NCBI GenBank assembly: GCA_000014925.1
Contig: CP000474.1
Span: forward strand, 124,001-188,000
Direction of reading: 5' to 3'
Source: Paenarthrobacter aurescens TC1
GTDB taxonomy: Bacteria > Actinomycetota > Actinomycetes > Actinomycetales > Micrococcaceae
Length of the DNA stretch: 64,000 nucleotides
Of this stretch, positions 42,168-51,281 are shown piece after piece. Each line of letters begins with the position of its first letter. Within the stretch, counting starts at the first letter, position 1. Made by a program: the position numbers and the translations under genes. The notes under the pieces were generated by a model, which was given only the letters and a program-made list of their open reading frames with translations, was not told the origin of the DNA and searched no databases.

Positions 42168-43001
42168 TTAGCCCGAGAAGAACTCCGACAACTCCGAGAT
42201 CAGTTTGTCCGGTGCCTTGTTGGGCCCGTCATGGCCGAATCCGGGGAGGATGGTGTAGCTGGATCCGGACAGGACGTCGTGGATCTGGCCACATGCGACA
42301 CCGAAGTAGGCGGGGCTCTTTTCCCCCACCACAATGAGCGTTTCCAAGGGCAGTTCAAGGAACGGCTCGGCGGGCATGTCGGCTGCGATGACGGCCTTGA
42401 TTTCCCGGACACCACAGGTCATCAGCTCGCGCATCTGTTTGCCCAGTGGTGTTCCAGCGGCCAGTTTGTTCGCCAAGGTGAGCATGGACAGGGGCATTCG
42501 TGCGAAGGCGCCGCCGGTCTCTACTCCCTTGATGAGGACGGCGAGGGCGCGATCGTAGTCTCCCGCCGCCGTCGCGCGTTCATAGTCGGGTGTCCAGTCG
42601 GCCTTGACGCTGTGGTTGACCGAGACGGCGGGGTCGTACACGGCGAGGCGCTCGACGGGCAGCGTCCGAGCCGCGTGCAGCGCGACGGCACCGCCGAAAC
42701 TGTGCCCGAACACATCGGTGCTGGACGTGTGCTTCATGACAGTTTCCAGATCCCGGATGTCAGCTTCGAGCGTGTAATCCTCGGACTGCGGGGACGAGTC
42801 ACCGCGCCCCCGCCGGTTGAACGTGTGGACGGGGCGGCCAAGGGCCTCGCTGAGTTTCTGGGCGAATCGCGAGTAGTCGGTGGCTGTCACCATGGAGGCA
42901 GGAACGACGACGACTCCGGAGCCTGCCGCTGCCAGCTCACCGCCCGTGGTAAGTACTTCGAGGTGTCCGCCGTCGTGGGTCATGATGATGTCGCGCGTCA
43001 T
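42168..43001 (-). CDS. Alpha/beta hydrolase (paralogue 1 of 3)
   Basis: Encodes 277 residues. The start (RDIIMTHDGGHLEVL) is shared with the next two genes. The nucleophile elbow GHSFGG (near residue 96) and the late histidine in FGHDGPN form the catalytic pair of alpha/beta hydrolases; an Asp lies in the DVFG or TLIVVGEKS region. No lid or signal peptide. Substrate unknown; likely a cytosolic ester or lactone hydrolase. It is convergent with the EamA gene. Confidence 0.85.
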   Translation of the reverse strand: MTRDIIMTHDGGHLEVLTTGGELAAAGSGVVVVPASMVTATDYSRFAQKLSEALGRPVHTFNRRGRGDSSPQSEDYTLEADIRDLETVMKHTSSTDVFGHSFGGAVALHAARTLPVERLAVYDPAVSVNHSVKADWTPDYERATAAGDYDRALAVLIKGVETGGAFARMPLSMLTLANKLAAGTPLGKQMRELMTCGVREIKAVIAADMPAEPFLELPLETLIVVGEKSPAYFGVACGQIHDVLSGSSYTILPGFGHDGPNKAPDKLISELSEFFSG

Positions 43002-43064
43002 GACTCGAGCCTAACCGAGCCAGCTGACAGCAGGCAGCATGCGGGCCCGTATGTGGAAAAGCGG

Positions 43065-43919
43065 TCAGCGTTTGAAGTACTCCGAGATATCAGAAACGAG
43101 CTCGCTGACTGCGGCAGGGACCGAACCGTGGAAGCCCTTCGGGGAGACTTCCAGAGTGCTGCCGGGGACCGCCCTGTTCAGGCGCGCGGCTGTGACCTTG
43201 TAGAACTGCGGACTCTTCTTGCCCACCATGAAATGGGTGCCGGGTGGCAGGACGGAGAAGTCCCGCGGCGTATCAGCGGCGTCGAAGGCTGCCTTAAGTT
43301 CACCGACACCCGACGGCATGAGCTCGCGGAAAAGCCTGTTGACTTTGGTCCCCGAAACAACTGCCATGAGCCCGGCCAATATTGGCTCCGGGACCCGTGC
43401 CAGCGCAGTTCCGGGCTGCATGCCACGCTTCATCCGCGCCAAAGCCCGCCCAACATCGCCCCGATTGACGGACTCCGCGAATCCATCCAGCCAGGCGGTG
43501 TCCATGCTTCCGTCGATGTTCACTGCGGCGTCGTACACCGCGAGCTTGTCCGGTTGGTGGTGCGTGCCGGCGAATGACTGGGCTGCGTTGAGGGCTACGG
43601 CGCCGCCCAGGCTGTGGCCCATGACGTTCCGGGCACCGGTTTCGTCCATGATGGTGCGGACATCGGCGATCTCCGTGGCCATGGAGTAGTTGGGCGGCTG
43701 CTCGGTTGACTGGCCCCGGCCTCGGCGATCGTACACATCCACGGCCCAGCCTTCGCCCAGCCCTTTGGACAAGGCAATGGAGAACGGTCGGTAAATCAGT
43801 GCGGTGAGGAACGCGCCGCCAATGAGCACCACTCGGCGTTCGCCGGGCGCGTCTTCGGTGCCGTAGCTGTACAAGGCGAGCCTGCCGCCGTCGTGCGTCT
43901 TGATGTGGCGTTCCTTCAC
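43065..43919 (-). CDS. Alpha/beta hydrolase (paralogue 2 of 3)
   Basis: Encodes 284 residues from a GTG start. The same N-terminal KTHDGGRLALYSYG strand, a VYDRRGRGQST segment and the nucleophile elbow GHSLGG (near residue 97) are seen. The histidine is in GFHGSVP near the C-terminus. Sequence and layout are close enough to its two neighbours for a tandem duplication origin, though they have diverged clearly. It starts 63 bp upstream of paralogue 1 in the same direction and just nine bases after paralogue 3 ends. Confidence 0.85.
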   Translation of the reverse strand: MKERHIKTHDGGRLALYSYGTEDAPGERRVVLIGGAFLTALIYRPFSIALSKGLGEGWAVDVYDRRGRGQSTEQPPNYSMATEIADVRTIMDETGARNVMGHSLGGAVALNAAQSFAGTHHQPDKLAVYDAAVNIDGSMDTAWLDGFAESVNRGDVGRALARMKRGMQPGTALARVPEPILAGLMAVVSGTKVNRLFRELMPSGVGELKAAFDAADTPRDFSVLPPGTHFMVGKKSPQFYKVTAARLNRAVPGSTLEVSPKGFHGSVPAAVSELVSDISEYFKR

Positions 43920-43928
43920 CGGAACATC

Positions 43929-44825
43929 CTAGGTGGCACTGCTGGGTTCTTCCTTCACATGGTTCCCGGACAGGAATCGGGCGATGCGCGCAGCAAGGCG
44001 TTTCCCGGGCCGGAGCGGGCCTTCATGGAACTGCAGGGGCACAATCGCGAAGTCGATCGCGGGCACGGCCCCGGCCAGAATCCGGCCGGTCTCTGCGAAG
44101 TAGGACGGACTCCATCCACCGCTAAGCATGAGCGTGGGGGTGGACAGCTTCATGAAGTCGTGAAGGTGGGCGTCGGCGTCGAGAACGGCCCGCATTTCCG
44201 TAACGGCGGTGGGTAGGAGGGAACGCATCTCCAATCCCAGCCGGGTCCGGGCCGAGAGGACGCTGAGTGCACGGAGCGCACCCATCGGTAAGTAGGAAAT
44301 CGGCCCGGCAGTTCCCAGGCCCTGCACCAGATGGGCCCATGCATGATCCAACTGGCCGGAGGTGACAGCGTCTTCGAGCTCGGGCCGCCACCGGCTGCTG
44401 AGGTTGCCGGACAGCGACACGGCGGCGTCGTAAGTGACCAGTTTGTTGATACTGGCGCGGCGGGCGGCTTGCAGCGCCACAAAACCGCCATAACTGTGCG
44501 CCACGACGTCCGTGGAGCCGCTCTTCTCCATGACCGCTTGAAGGTCCGAGATCTCCGTGTCCACGGAATAGCCCGGTGGCTGCGGGGCGGAGTGCCCCCG
44601 ACCGCGGCGGTTGTAGCTGTGAACCGGGCGCCCCAGCATGCCGCTCAGGGTCCGCGCGAACGGCCAGTACAGGGAATCGGTCACCAAGGTGCCGTGAACG
44701 AGCACGACGCCGGCTGGTTCAGCCGGTGCTTTCGACCCCGGAATTGAAGTGCCGGACGCCGGCCGAAAGGTGTGCACCTCAAGCTGGCCGCCGCCGTCGT
44801 TCGTTTCAACCGTCCACGTTTCCAC
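43929..44825 (-). CDS. Alpha/beta hydrolase (paralogue 3 of 3)
   Basis: Encodes 298 residues from a GTG start. It has TNDGGGQLEVHTFRP at the N-terminus, an insertion near residue 25, VHSYNRRGRGHSAPQPPGYS, and the nucleophile elbow AHSYGG, where the usual first Gly is Ala. The histidine is in LQFHEGPL. First gene of the three-gene hydrolase unit, divergent from lysS across 75 bp. Substrate unknown. Confidence 0.85.
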   Translation of the reverse strand: METWTVETNDGGGQLEVHTFRPASGTSIPGSKAPAEPAGVVLVHGTLVTDSLYWPFARTLSGMLGRPVHSYNRRGRGHSAPQPPGYSVDTEISDLQAVMEKSGSTDVVAHSYGGFVALQAARRASINKLVTYDAAVSLSGNLSSRWRPELEDAVTSGQLDHAWAHLVQGLGTAGPISYLPMGALRALSVLSARTRLGLEMRSLLPTAVTEMRAVLDADAHLHDFMKLSTPTLMLSGGWSPSYFAETGRILAGAVPAIDFAIVPLQFHEGPLRPGKRLAARIARFLSGNHVKEEPSSAT

Positions 44826-44886
44826 AGCCTGAGTCTATGCGTTTCCCTGATCTGGGCGCCCGGAAGTAAAGGCCTGTAATCACCGG

Positions 44887-44892
44887 TAAACT
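44887..44892 (+). promoter_or_regulatory. Probable -10 element of lysS
   Basis: TAAACT lies 8 bases before the GTG start of lysS and no Shine-Dalgarno is present between, again suggesting a leaderless transcript. The same TAAACTT occurs before the C39-like gene. Confidence 0.5.
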
Positions 44893-44900
44893 TAAGGACT

Positions 44901-46430
44901 GTGACTTCCGCAAACACCCCCGCCCAGAACACCTCCGCAGAGCCCATCGACGCCAGCGAGCAAATGCGCATCCGTATGGAGAAGCGCGCCAAGCTGATCG
45001 AGCGCGGCACCGAGGCCTATCCGGTGGGCGTGGAACGGACCCACTCCCTGAGCGAAATCCGCGAAAAGTACGCGCACCTGGAAGCCGATGAAACAACCGG
45101 CGATACTGTGGGCGTCACCGGCCGCGTGGTATTCGTCCGCAACACCGGCAAGCTGTGCTTCGCAACCCTCCAGGAGGGCGGCGTTGACGGCAAGGGCGTC
45201 CGGCTGCAGGCAATGCTGAGCCTGGCGAATGTCGGTGAGGAAGCGCTCGCCGATTGGAAGGCGCTGGTTGACCTTGGCGACCATGTTTTCATCAAGGGCG
45301 AGGTCATCTCGTCCCGCCGCGGTGAGCTGTCCGTCATGGCTGACTCCTGGTCCATGGCGTCCAAGGCCCTGCGTCCCCTGCCGGTCCTGCACGCGGAACT
45401 GAACGAGGAAACCCGTGTTCGCCAGCGCTATGTGGATCTCATGGTCCGCGACGAAGCCCGCGAAATGGTCTACAGGCGCGCAGCCATCACCCGCTCTGTT
45501 CGCGACACCCTTGACCGCCACGGCTACGTGGAGGTGGAAACCCCCATTCTGCAGCTGGTCCACGGCGGCGCTACAGCCCGTCCGTTTGAGACGCACATGA
45601 ATGCCTTCGACCAGAAGATGACGTTGCGCATCGCTACCGAGCTTTTCCTCAAGCGTGCCGTTGTTGGTGGCATTGACCGTGTGTATGACATGGGCCGCGT
45701 TTTCCGCAACGAAGGCGTGGACTCCACGCACAGCCCTGAATTCACCACGCTTGAATGCTACGAAGCCTGGGCGGACCAGTTCGTCATGGCTGAGCGCATG
45801 AAGGAAATCATCCTGAATGTGGCGGACGTAGTGGGTACGCGCACCATCCAAACGGATGCCGGCGAAATAAACCTCGACGGCGAATGGGCTTGGATTTCGG
45901 TGTACCCGGGTATTTCCGAAGCAGTGGGCGTTGAAATTACTCCGGACACCACGGTGGACGAGTTGCTGGCAATTGCTGCCAAGCACGAGGTCAAGGTGGA
46001 CCCCAAATGGGACGCCGAGAAGATGGTTGTTGAACTGTTCGGCGAGATTGTGGAACCCACCCTGCTGAACCCCACTTTTGTCTACGACTACCCGCCTTCC
46101 GCCCAACCGCTGGCCCGCCCGCACCGTGAGGACGGCCGGCTCATCGAGGCCTGGGACCTGATCATCGGCGGCATGGAGCGCGGTACGGCGTTCTCCGAGC
46201 TCATTGATCCCGTGATCCAGCGCGAACGGCTTACAGAGCAGTCCCGACGCTCCGCGGCCGGCGACGAGGAAGCAATGCAGTTGGACGAGGACTTCCTCCG
46301 CGCCCTTGAGTACGGTGCTCCGCCCATGGGTGGCATTGGGCTGGGCATTGACCGCCTGGTGATGCTTTTCACCGGTGCCGGTATCCGCGAAACCATCTTG
46401 TTCCCGTTGCTGAAGCCTGAGGGTCACTGA
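44901..46430 (+). CDS. lysS: Lysyl-tRNA synthetase (class II)
   Basis: Encodes 509 residues from GTG 44901. It charges tRNA-Lys with lysine. The N-terminal OB-fold anticodon domain (TVGVTGRVVFVRNTGKLCFA) is followed by the class II core: motif 2 in RVFRNEGVDSTHSPEFTTLE and motif 3 in GGIGLGIDRLVMLF near the C-terminus. Length is usual. It opens the lysS - 57-residue protein - lsr2 - clpC block that is conserved across actinobacteria. The first 20 residues are poorly conserved and may be dispensable. Confidence 0.97.
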   Translation: MTSANTPAQNTSAEPIDASEQMRIRMEKRAKLIERGTEAYPVGVERTHSLSEIREKYAHLEADETTGDTVGVTGRVVFVRNTGKLCFATLQEGGVDGKGVRLQAMLSLANVGEEALADWKALVDLGDHVFIKGEVISSRRGELSVMADSWSMASKALRPLPVLHAELNEETRVRQRYVDLMVRDEAREMVYRRAAITRSVRDTLDRHGYVEVETPILQLVHGGATARPFETHMNAFDQKMTLRIATELFLKRAVVGGIDRVYDMGRVFRNEGVDSTHSPEFTTLECYEAWADQFVMAERMKEIILNVADVVGTRTIQTDAGEINLDGEWAWISVYPGISEAVGVEITPDTTVDELLAIAAKHEVKVDPKWDAEKMVVELFGEIVEPTLLNPTFVYDYPPSAQPLARPHREDGRLIEAWDLIIGGMERGTAFSELIDPVIQRERLTEQSRRSAAGDEEAMQLDEDFLRALEYGAPPMGGIGLGIDRLVMLFTGAGIRETILFPLLKPEGH

Positions 46431-46432
46431 TT

Positions 46433-46606
46433 ATGGAGTACATCGCAGTCCTGGCGCCGTCCATTGTGGTGGGATTGATCTTCTGGTTTGCCATGAAGTC
46501 GATCTTCAATGCGGACAAATCGGAACGACAGGCCGAAGCCAAGGCGCAGGCCGAAGCGAATTTGAAAAATTCCGGACCTGCGTCCGAGGGTCCTGCAGCT
46601 AAATAG
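46433..46606 (+). CDS. 57-residue single-pass membrane protein
   Basis: Begins two bases after the lysS stop, ATG 46433 to TAG 46604-46606. One membrane helix (IAVLAPSIVVGLIFWFAMK, residues about 4-22) is followed by a charged helical tail rich in Ala, Glu and Gln (QAEAKAQAEANLKN) and a short disordered end. This single-anchor plus coil layout suggests a small scaffold or accessory protein. Cotranscription with lysS is likely from the spacing. Function unknown. Codon use has the high-GC third positions of its neighbours, which supports a real gene. Confidence 0.7.
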   Translation: MEYIAVLAPSIVVGLIFWFAMKSIFNADKSERQAEAKAQAEANLKNSGPASEGPAAK

Positions 46607-46650
46607 CCTTCCAATTGGCTTCCGCTAACAGAAGACAATCCAATTACGCT

Positions 46651-46712
46651 TTGACGCGCATGCTTGCCGTGAACGATAATCATCAAAGGAATCCGGGGAA
46701 TTTCTGATTATC
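46651..46712 (+). promoter_or_regulatory. Probable lsr2 promoter with an overlapping inverted repeat
   Basis: TTGACG (46651-46656), 18 bases, GATAAT (46675-46680). GATAATCA (46675-46682) has its exact reverse complement TGATTATC at 46705-46712, 26 bp before the lsr2 start, so a dimeric factor could cover the -10 region. Confidence 0.55.
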
Positions 46713-46737
46713 CAACCCTCCAAATGAGAGGCAACTC

Positions 46738-47064
46738 ATGGCACAGAAAGTAAAAATCATCCTCGTCGATGACCTGGATGAAGGGGCTGCGGACGAGACT
46801 GTCCGTTTTGGCCTCGACGGCGTGAGCTACGAGATGGACCTGTCCACTGTCAACGCGGCCTCGCTGCGCAAGGCATTGGAGCCCTACGTCGCTAAGGCCA
46901 GGAAGACTTCTTCCGGCCGTGCAACCCGGGGCCGTGCGACAGCCGCACGTAACCAGGATTCCGCTCAAATCCGCCAGTGGGCCCGTGACAACGGCTACAC
47001 CGTCAACAGCCGCGGACGTATTCAGGCTGAAATTCAGGAAGCGTACCAAAAGGCCAATTCCTGA
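46738..47064 (+). CDS. lsr2: Nucleoid-associated protein Lsr2
   Basis: Encodes 108 residues. Lsr2 is the actinobacterial H-NS-like protein: it binds AT-rich DNA, bridges it and silences acquired genes. The N-terminal dimerisation domain (MAQKVKIILVDDLDEGAADE, then VRFGLDGVSYEMDLS) is followed by a basic linker (about 58-75) and the C-terminal DNA-binding domain IRQWARDNGYTVNSRGRIQ, whose RGR is the AT-hook-like contact. GAGAGG precedes the ATG. It has its own promoter and a strong terminator. Confidence 0.96.
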   Translation: MAQKVKIILVDDLDEGAADETVRFGLDGVSYEMDLSTVNAASLRKALEPYVAKARKTSSGRATRGRATAARNQDSAQIRQWARDNGYTVNSRGRIQAEIQEAYQKANS

Positions 47065-47075
47065 ATCACCGCTTC

Positions 47076-47104
47076 AATGCCCCGGCAGTCACTGCCGGGG
47101 CATT
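47076..47104 (+). terminator. Intrinsic terminator of lsr2
   Basis: AATGCCCCGGCAG (47076-47088) pairs with CTGCCGGGGCATT (47092-47104) around a 3-base loop, 12 bp after the stop. The T tail is weak. Confidence 0.8.
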
Positions 47105-47416
47105 GGCATTTAAGCCGCCAGTTTTGCGGGCTCCCTCCAAGGCTTGGAATATCCTGTGAATCGCCGGGGTCGAGAAGGCCCGAATAGTGGGTACCAACAA
47201 AACGGCGGGCCCGGGCCCCCCAAAGTATTACCGGCCGGCCTTCGCCCGGTGCTCTCAGGCAAGGGGAAGAGGGTGCCACTGCAGGTGGGCAGCGGTCAAG
47301 GGCTGGAAGCCGATTTATTCCACAACCACGTCATGTTTCCCCTGTGGCGAACACGCCCCAAAAGTGTTGCTCCGGCACGTAGCATCAAAGTACGTCGTAG
47401 CTAGGAGTGTGGCGAA
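47105..47416 (+). promoter_or_regulatory. Upstream region of clpC with a ClgR-like half site
   Basis: These 312 bases hold no gene I can support. Bases 47335-47352 end in GCGAAC and match the published ClgR-type consensus at most, but not all, fixed positions. AGGAG at 47403-47407 is the clpC ribosome site. GC-rich palindromic sequence (GGGCCCGGGCCCC near 47207) lies in the middle. Confidence 0.35.
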
Positions 47417-49909
47417 ATGTTTGAGAGATTTACGGACCGTGCCCGTCGCGTGGTCGTCCTTGCCCAAGAAGAGGCACGGATGCTCAACCACAATTACATC
47501 GGTACCGAGCACATCCTCTTGGGTCTGATCCACGAGGGTGAAGGCGTTGCTGCCAAGGCGCTCGAGTCCCTGAGCATTTCGCTCGATGGCGTTCGCGAGC
47601 AAGTGCAGGAGATCATCGGCCAGGGCCAGCAAGCCCCGTCCGGTCACATCCCCTTCACCCCGCGCGCCAAAAAGGTGCTTGAGCTCTCGCTCCGCGAAGC
47701 ACTGCAGCTCGGCCACAATTACATCGGAACTGAGCACATCCTGCTCGGCCTCATTCGCGAAGGCGAAGGCGTGGCCGCCCAGGTGCTGGTCAAGCTTGGT
47801 GCGGACCTGAACCGGGTCCGCCAGCAGGTCATCCAGCTGCTCTCCGGCTACCAGGGCAAGGAGACCGCAGGCAGCGGCTCGGGCCAGGGCCAGCCTGAAG
47901 GTACTCCTGCCGGATCGGTGGTGCTCGACCAGTTCGGACGCAACCTGACCCAGGCTGCCCGCGAGAACAAGCTCGATCCTGTGATCGGCCGCGAGCAGGA
48001 GATGGAACGCGTTATGCAGGTCCTCTCCCGCCGTACCAAGAACAACCCGGTCCTGATCGGTGAGCCCGGGGTCGGTAAGACTGCCGTCGTCGAAGGCCTC
48101 GCCCAGGCGATCGTTCGCGGTGATGTCCCGGAGACCATCAAGGACAAGCAGCTGTACACGCTTGACCTCGGTTCCTTGGTTGCCGGTTCCCGCTACCGCG
48201 GTGACTTCGAAGAGCGCCTGAAGAAGGTCCTCAAGGAAATCCGCACCCGCGGCGACATCATCCTCTTCATCGACGAGATCCACACCCTCGTTGGTGCAGG
48301 TGCTGCCGAAGGCGCCATCGATGCTGCGTCCATCCTGAAGCCGATGCTCGCCCGCGGTGAACTCCAGACCATTGGTGCCACCACGCTGGATGAGTACCGC
48401 AAGCACATTGAGAAGGACGCTGCTCTTGAGCGCCGCTTCCAGCCGATCCAGGTCAAGGAGCCTTCCGTCGCTCACGCGATCGAGATCCTTAAGGGCCTGC
48501 GTGACCGTTACGAGGCACACCACCGCGTGACGATTACCGACGGCGCCCTCGCCTCCGCTGCGCAGCTGGCCGAACGCTACATTTCGGACCGCTTCCTGCC
48601 GGACAAGGCGATCGACCTCATCGATGAAGCCGGCGCACGCCTGCGCATTCGCCGCATGACCGCTCCGCCGGAGCTCAAGGCCATGGACGAACGCATCGCG
48701 GACGTGAAGATGGAGAAAGAATCCGCCATCGACGCCCAGGACTTTGAAGGCGCTGCCTCGCTGCGCGACAAGGAGCAGAAGCTCATTGCCGAACGCGCAG
48801 AGAAGGAACGTAACTGGAAGTCCGGCGGCATGGACGATATCTCCGAGGTTGACGAAGACCTGATCGCCGAAGTTCTTGCGAACTCCACGGGTATCCCGGT
48901 CTTCAAGCTCACCGAGGAAGAGTCCTCGCGCCTGCTCAAGATGGAAGACGAACTGCACAAGCGCGTCGTCGGCCAGAACGAGGCCATCAAGGCCCTGTCG
49001 CAGGCCATCCGCCGTACCCGTGCAGGCCTGAAAGACCCCAAGCGTCCCGGTGGCTCGTTCATCTTCGCCGGCCCCACCGGCGTCGGCAAGACCGAGCTTG
49101 CCAAGGCGCTTGCCGAGTTCCTGTTCGGTGAAGAGGACGCCCTCATCACGCTGGACATGTCCGAGTACTCCGAGAAGCACACGGTTTCGCGTCTCTTCGG
49201 TGCACCTCCGGGCTACGTCGGCTACGAAGAGGGTGGCCAGCTGACCGAGAAGGTTCGCCGCCGTCCGTTCTCCGTGGTCCTGTTCGATGAAGTGGAGAAG
49301 GCCCACGCGGATCTCTTCAACTCACTGCTGCAGATTCTGGAAGACGGCCGCTTGACCGACTCCCAGGGCCGCGTGGTGGACTTCAAGAACACCGTGATCA
49401 TCATGACCACCAACCTTGGTACCCGCGATATTTCCAAGAGCGTGGCAACGGGCTTCCAGTCCGGCACAGACACCCAGACCGGCTACAACCGGATGCGTGC
49501 CCGGGTCACGGAAGAGCTCAAGCAGCACTTCCGTCCCGAGTTCCTCAACCGTGTTGACGACGTCGTGGTGTTCCCGCAGCTGACGCAGGACGAGATCATC
49601 GAGATCGTGGACCTGTTCGTCACCCGCTTGGAGCGCCGCCTCAAGGACAAGGACATGGGCATCGAGCTGACCCCCGCTGCCAAGGTTCTCTTGGCCACGC
49701 GTGGTTACGATCCCGCAATGGGTGCCCGGCCATTGCGCCGCACCATTCAGCGCGAGATCGAGGACCAGCTGTCCGAGAAGATCCTGTTCGGCGAACTCCA
49801 CTCCGGCGACATCGTTGTGGTGGACGTTGATGGCGAAGGTGACGACGCCAAGTTCACGTTCGAAGGCAACGCCAAGCCGCGTATCCCGGAGATTGCTCCG
49901 ACCGCGTAG
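47417..49909 (+). CDS. clpC: ATP-dependent Clp protease ATP-binding subunit ClpC
   Basis: Encodes 830 residues. ClpC unfolds proteins and feeds them to ClpP. Order of domains: two N-terminal Clp repeats (residues about 1-145, each with [13 protein letters not shown]), AAA+ domain 1 with Walker A GEPGVGKT (215-222) and Walker B ILFIDEIH (282-289), a UVR/middle domain ([19 protein letters not shown], about 437-455), AAA+ domain 2 with Walker A GPTGVGKT (552-559) and the ClpP-contacting loop farther on. Start ATG with an AGGAG site nine bases before. A perfect terminator follows. Confidence 0.97.
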   Translation: MFERFTDRARRVVVLAQEEARMLNHNYIGTEHILLGLIHEGEGVAAKALESLSISLDGVREQVQEIIGQGQQAPSGHIPFTPRAKKVLELSLREALQLGHNYIGTEHILLGLIREGEGVAAQVLVKLGADLNRVRQQVIQLLSGYQGKETAGSGSGQGQPEGTPAGSVVLDQFGRNLTQAARENKLDPVIGREQEMERVMQVLSRRTKNNPVLIGEPGVGKTAVVEGLAQAIVRGDVPETIKDKQLYTLDLGSLVAGSRYRGDFEERLKKVLKEIRTRGDIILFIDEIHTLVGAGAAEGAIDAASILKPMLARGELQTIGATTLDEYRKHIEKDAALERRFQPIQVKEPSVAHAIEILKGLRDRYEAHHRVTITDGALASAAQLAERYISDRFLPDKAIDLIDEAGARLRIRRMTAPPELKAMDERIADVKMEKESAIDAQDFEGAASLRDKEQKLIAERAEKERNWKSGGMDDISEVDEDLIAEVLANSTGIPVFKLTEEESSRLLKMEDELHKRVVGQNEAIKALSQAIRRTRAGLKDPKRPGGSFIFAGPTGVGKTELAKALAEFLFGEEDALITLDMSEYSEKHTVSRLFGAPPGYVGYEEGGQLTEKVRRRPFSVVLFDEVEKAHADLFNSLLQILEDGRLTDSQGRVVDFKNTVIIMTTNLGTRDISKSVATGFQSGTDTQTGYNRMRARVTEELKQHFRPEFLNRVDDVVVFPQLTQDEIIEIVDLFVTRLERRLKDKDMGIELTPAAKVLLATRGYDPAMGARPLRRTIQREIEDQLSEKILFGELHSGDIVVVDVDGEGDDAKFTFEGNAKPRIPEIAPTA

Positions 49910-49922
49910 TCGCTACAGCACT

Positions 49923-49962
49923 AAGCCCCGCCCGCTCCAACATAGAGCGGGCGGGGCTTTTG
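49923..49962 (+). terminator. Intrinsic terminator of clpC
   Basis: AAGCCCCGCCCGCTC (49923-49937) pairs perfectly with GAGCGGGCGGGGCTT (49945-49959), then TT. Fifteen GC-rich pairs, 14 bp after the stop. Confidence 0.9.
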
Positions 49963-49988
49963 CGTGAACTCCGAAGAAGGGAGGCGGT

Positions 49989-51197
49989 ATGCGCGTACTC
50001 ATGGTGACTCCGGGGACGCGGGGAGATGTCGCGCCGATGGCGGGGCTCGGTAGCCGCCTGCAGGGGCTGGGCTACGAGGTGGCCGTCGCGGCCAACCCGG
50101 CCTACGCGCCTCTTGTTGTTGAGTCGGGCTGCGAGTTCCGGCCGCTGCCCGGCGACCTGGCCGGATTGATCACGCAACCGGCCCCCGGTGCCAAAGCGTC
50201 ATCCGGAAGCGTGCTCACCTTCTGGCGGAAGCTCACGGAGTATATGGACAACGCTGCCACCGGCACGCTTGCTGCAGCCGAGGCCGGGGCCGACGTGATT
50301 CTGGCCAATTCGGTGGCACCCTATGCTTACGACATCGCGGATGCTCTGGGTATCCCGGCCATCGGCGCACATTTGCAGCCTATCGAGCCGAGCGCGGCGT
50401 ATCCGCCTGTGATCATGAATTCGGCCCAAAGCCTTGGTGCGTGGGGAAACAAGATCATTGGTGAGCGCGCAGCTGCGGGTCCGGCTCCCTACGATGCGCC
50501 CAGCGCACGCCTTCGCAGAGAGCTGGGACTGGGCAAGGAAAGCCGTGCGGCCGGAGAGCGTCGGCGGAGGAAAGCGAAGGCGACCATCCTTCATGGCATC
50601 AGCCCCACCGTCCTGCCCCGGCCTGCTGATTGGCACTCCGGCCTGGTCATGGCAGGGTATTGGTGGCCCGCCGTGGAGCCGGATTGGCAGCCCTCCGCGG
50701 ACCTTGTGGACTTCCTTACCGCCGGTCCGCCGCCCGTTTTCGTAGGCTTTGGAAGCAGTGCCCACATCGACCCCGCTTTCATCCTTGAGGCAACACGCCG
50801 TGCCGGAGTGCGGGCTGTTGTCCAGGGCGCTGAGGGTGGGTTGGGTGACGACGCCATCGCCGTCGGCAGCGTTCCGCATGAGTGGTTGTTCCCTCATATG
50901 GCGGCCGTGGTTCACCATGCCGGAGCGGGAACCGCGGCGGCGGGCCTCCGGGCGGGGGTGCCGGCCGTTGGCGTTCCGGTGTACACGGACCAGCCGCTCT
51001 GGGCTTCCCGGGTTGCCGCCCTCGGCGCTGGCCCTGCGCCGATCCCGTACAAGAAGCTCACCCCGGAGCGCCTCGGTGACGCAATCATGAAAGTCGTCAG
51101 CACGCCGTCGTACTCCCTGCGGGCAGCGGAGTTGGGGGCGGCCATCGCGAAAGAGGATGGCACCGTGGCTGTGGTCGGCGCCCTGCGGAACCTTTGA
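49989..51197 (+). CDS. Glycosyltransferase, GT1 (UGT/MGT-like) family
   Basis: Encodes 402 residues. The N-terminus MRVLMVTPGTRGDVAPMAGLG is the GT-B acceptor-domain start, with the GxRGD-P loop seen in sterol/macrolide glycosyltransferases. The C-terminal donor domain has PPVFVGFGSS and VHHAGAGTAAAGLRAGVPAVG, the H-x-G-x-G-T nucleotide-sugar signature, then VYTDQPLWA. It probably transfers a sugar from a UDP- or TDP-sugar to a lipid, macrolide or other small molecule. GGAGG at about 49980 fixes the start. It stands alone after the clpC terminator. Confidence 0.88.
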   Translation: MRVLMVTPGTRGDVAPMAGLGSRLQGLGYEVAVAANPAYAPLVVESGCEFRPLPGDLAGLITQPAPGAKASSGSVLTFWRKLTEYMDNAATGTLAAAEAGADVILANSVAPYAYDIADALGIPAIGAHLQPIEPSAAYPPVIMNSAQSLGAWGNKIIGERAAAGPAPYDAPSARLRRELGLGKESRAAGERRRRKAKATILHGISPTVLPRPADWHSGLVMAGYWWPAVEPDWQPSADLVDFLTAGPPPVFVGFGSSAHIDPAFILEATRRAGVRAVVQGAEGGLGDDAIAVGSVPHEWLFPHMAAVVHHAGAGTAAAGLRAGVPAVGVPVYTDQPLWASRVAALGAGPAPIPYKKLTPERLGDAIMKVVSTPSYSLRAAELGAAIAKEDGTVAVVGALRNL

Positions 51198-51212
51198 CCT
51201 AGAGCCGAATAT

Positions 51213-51230
51213 GTGAAAGTACTGTTTCAC
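51213..51230. promoter_or_regulatory. 6-6-6 palindrome upstream of the S9 peptidase gene
   Basis: GTGAAA (51213-51218) and TTTCAC (51225-51230) are exact reverse complements around GTACTG; a further GTGAGTGAA follows. It lies 52 bp before the likely start and could be an operator. Confidence 0.35.
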
Positions 51231-51281
51231 TGTGAGTGAACCAGTCTGTGATCGGCGGCACAATCCGTGTTGAATCGGATC

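Noticed and set aside
44892..46427. A 511-residue minus-strand frame over lysS
   Set aside because: Shadow of the lysS codon pattern; antisense to class II synthetase motifs.
47150..47260. A tRNA-like or mobile-element-like GC-rich palindromic stretch before clpC
   Set aside because: No cloverleaf pairing, no CCA end, no transposase or inverted ends.
47315..49306. A 663-residue minus-strand frame over clpC
   Set aside because: Antisense to conserved ClpC domains; no recognisable protein features.
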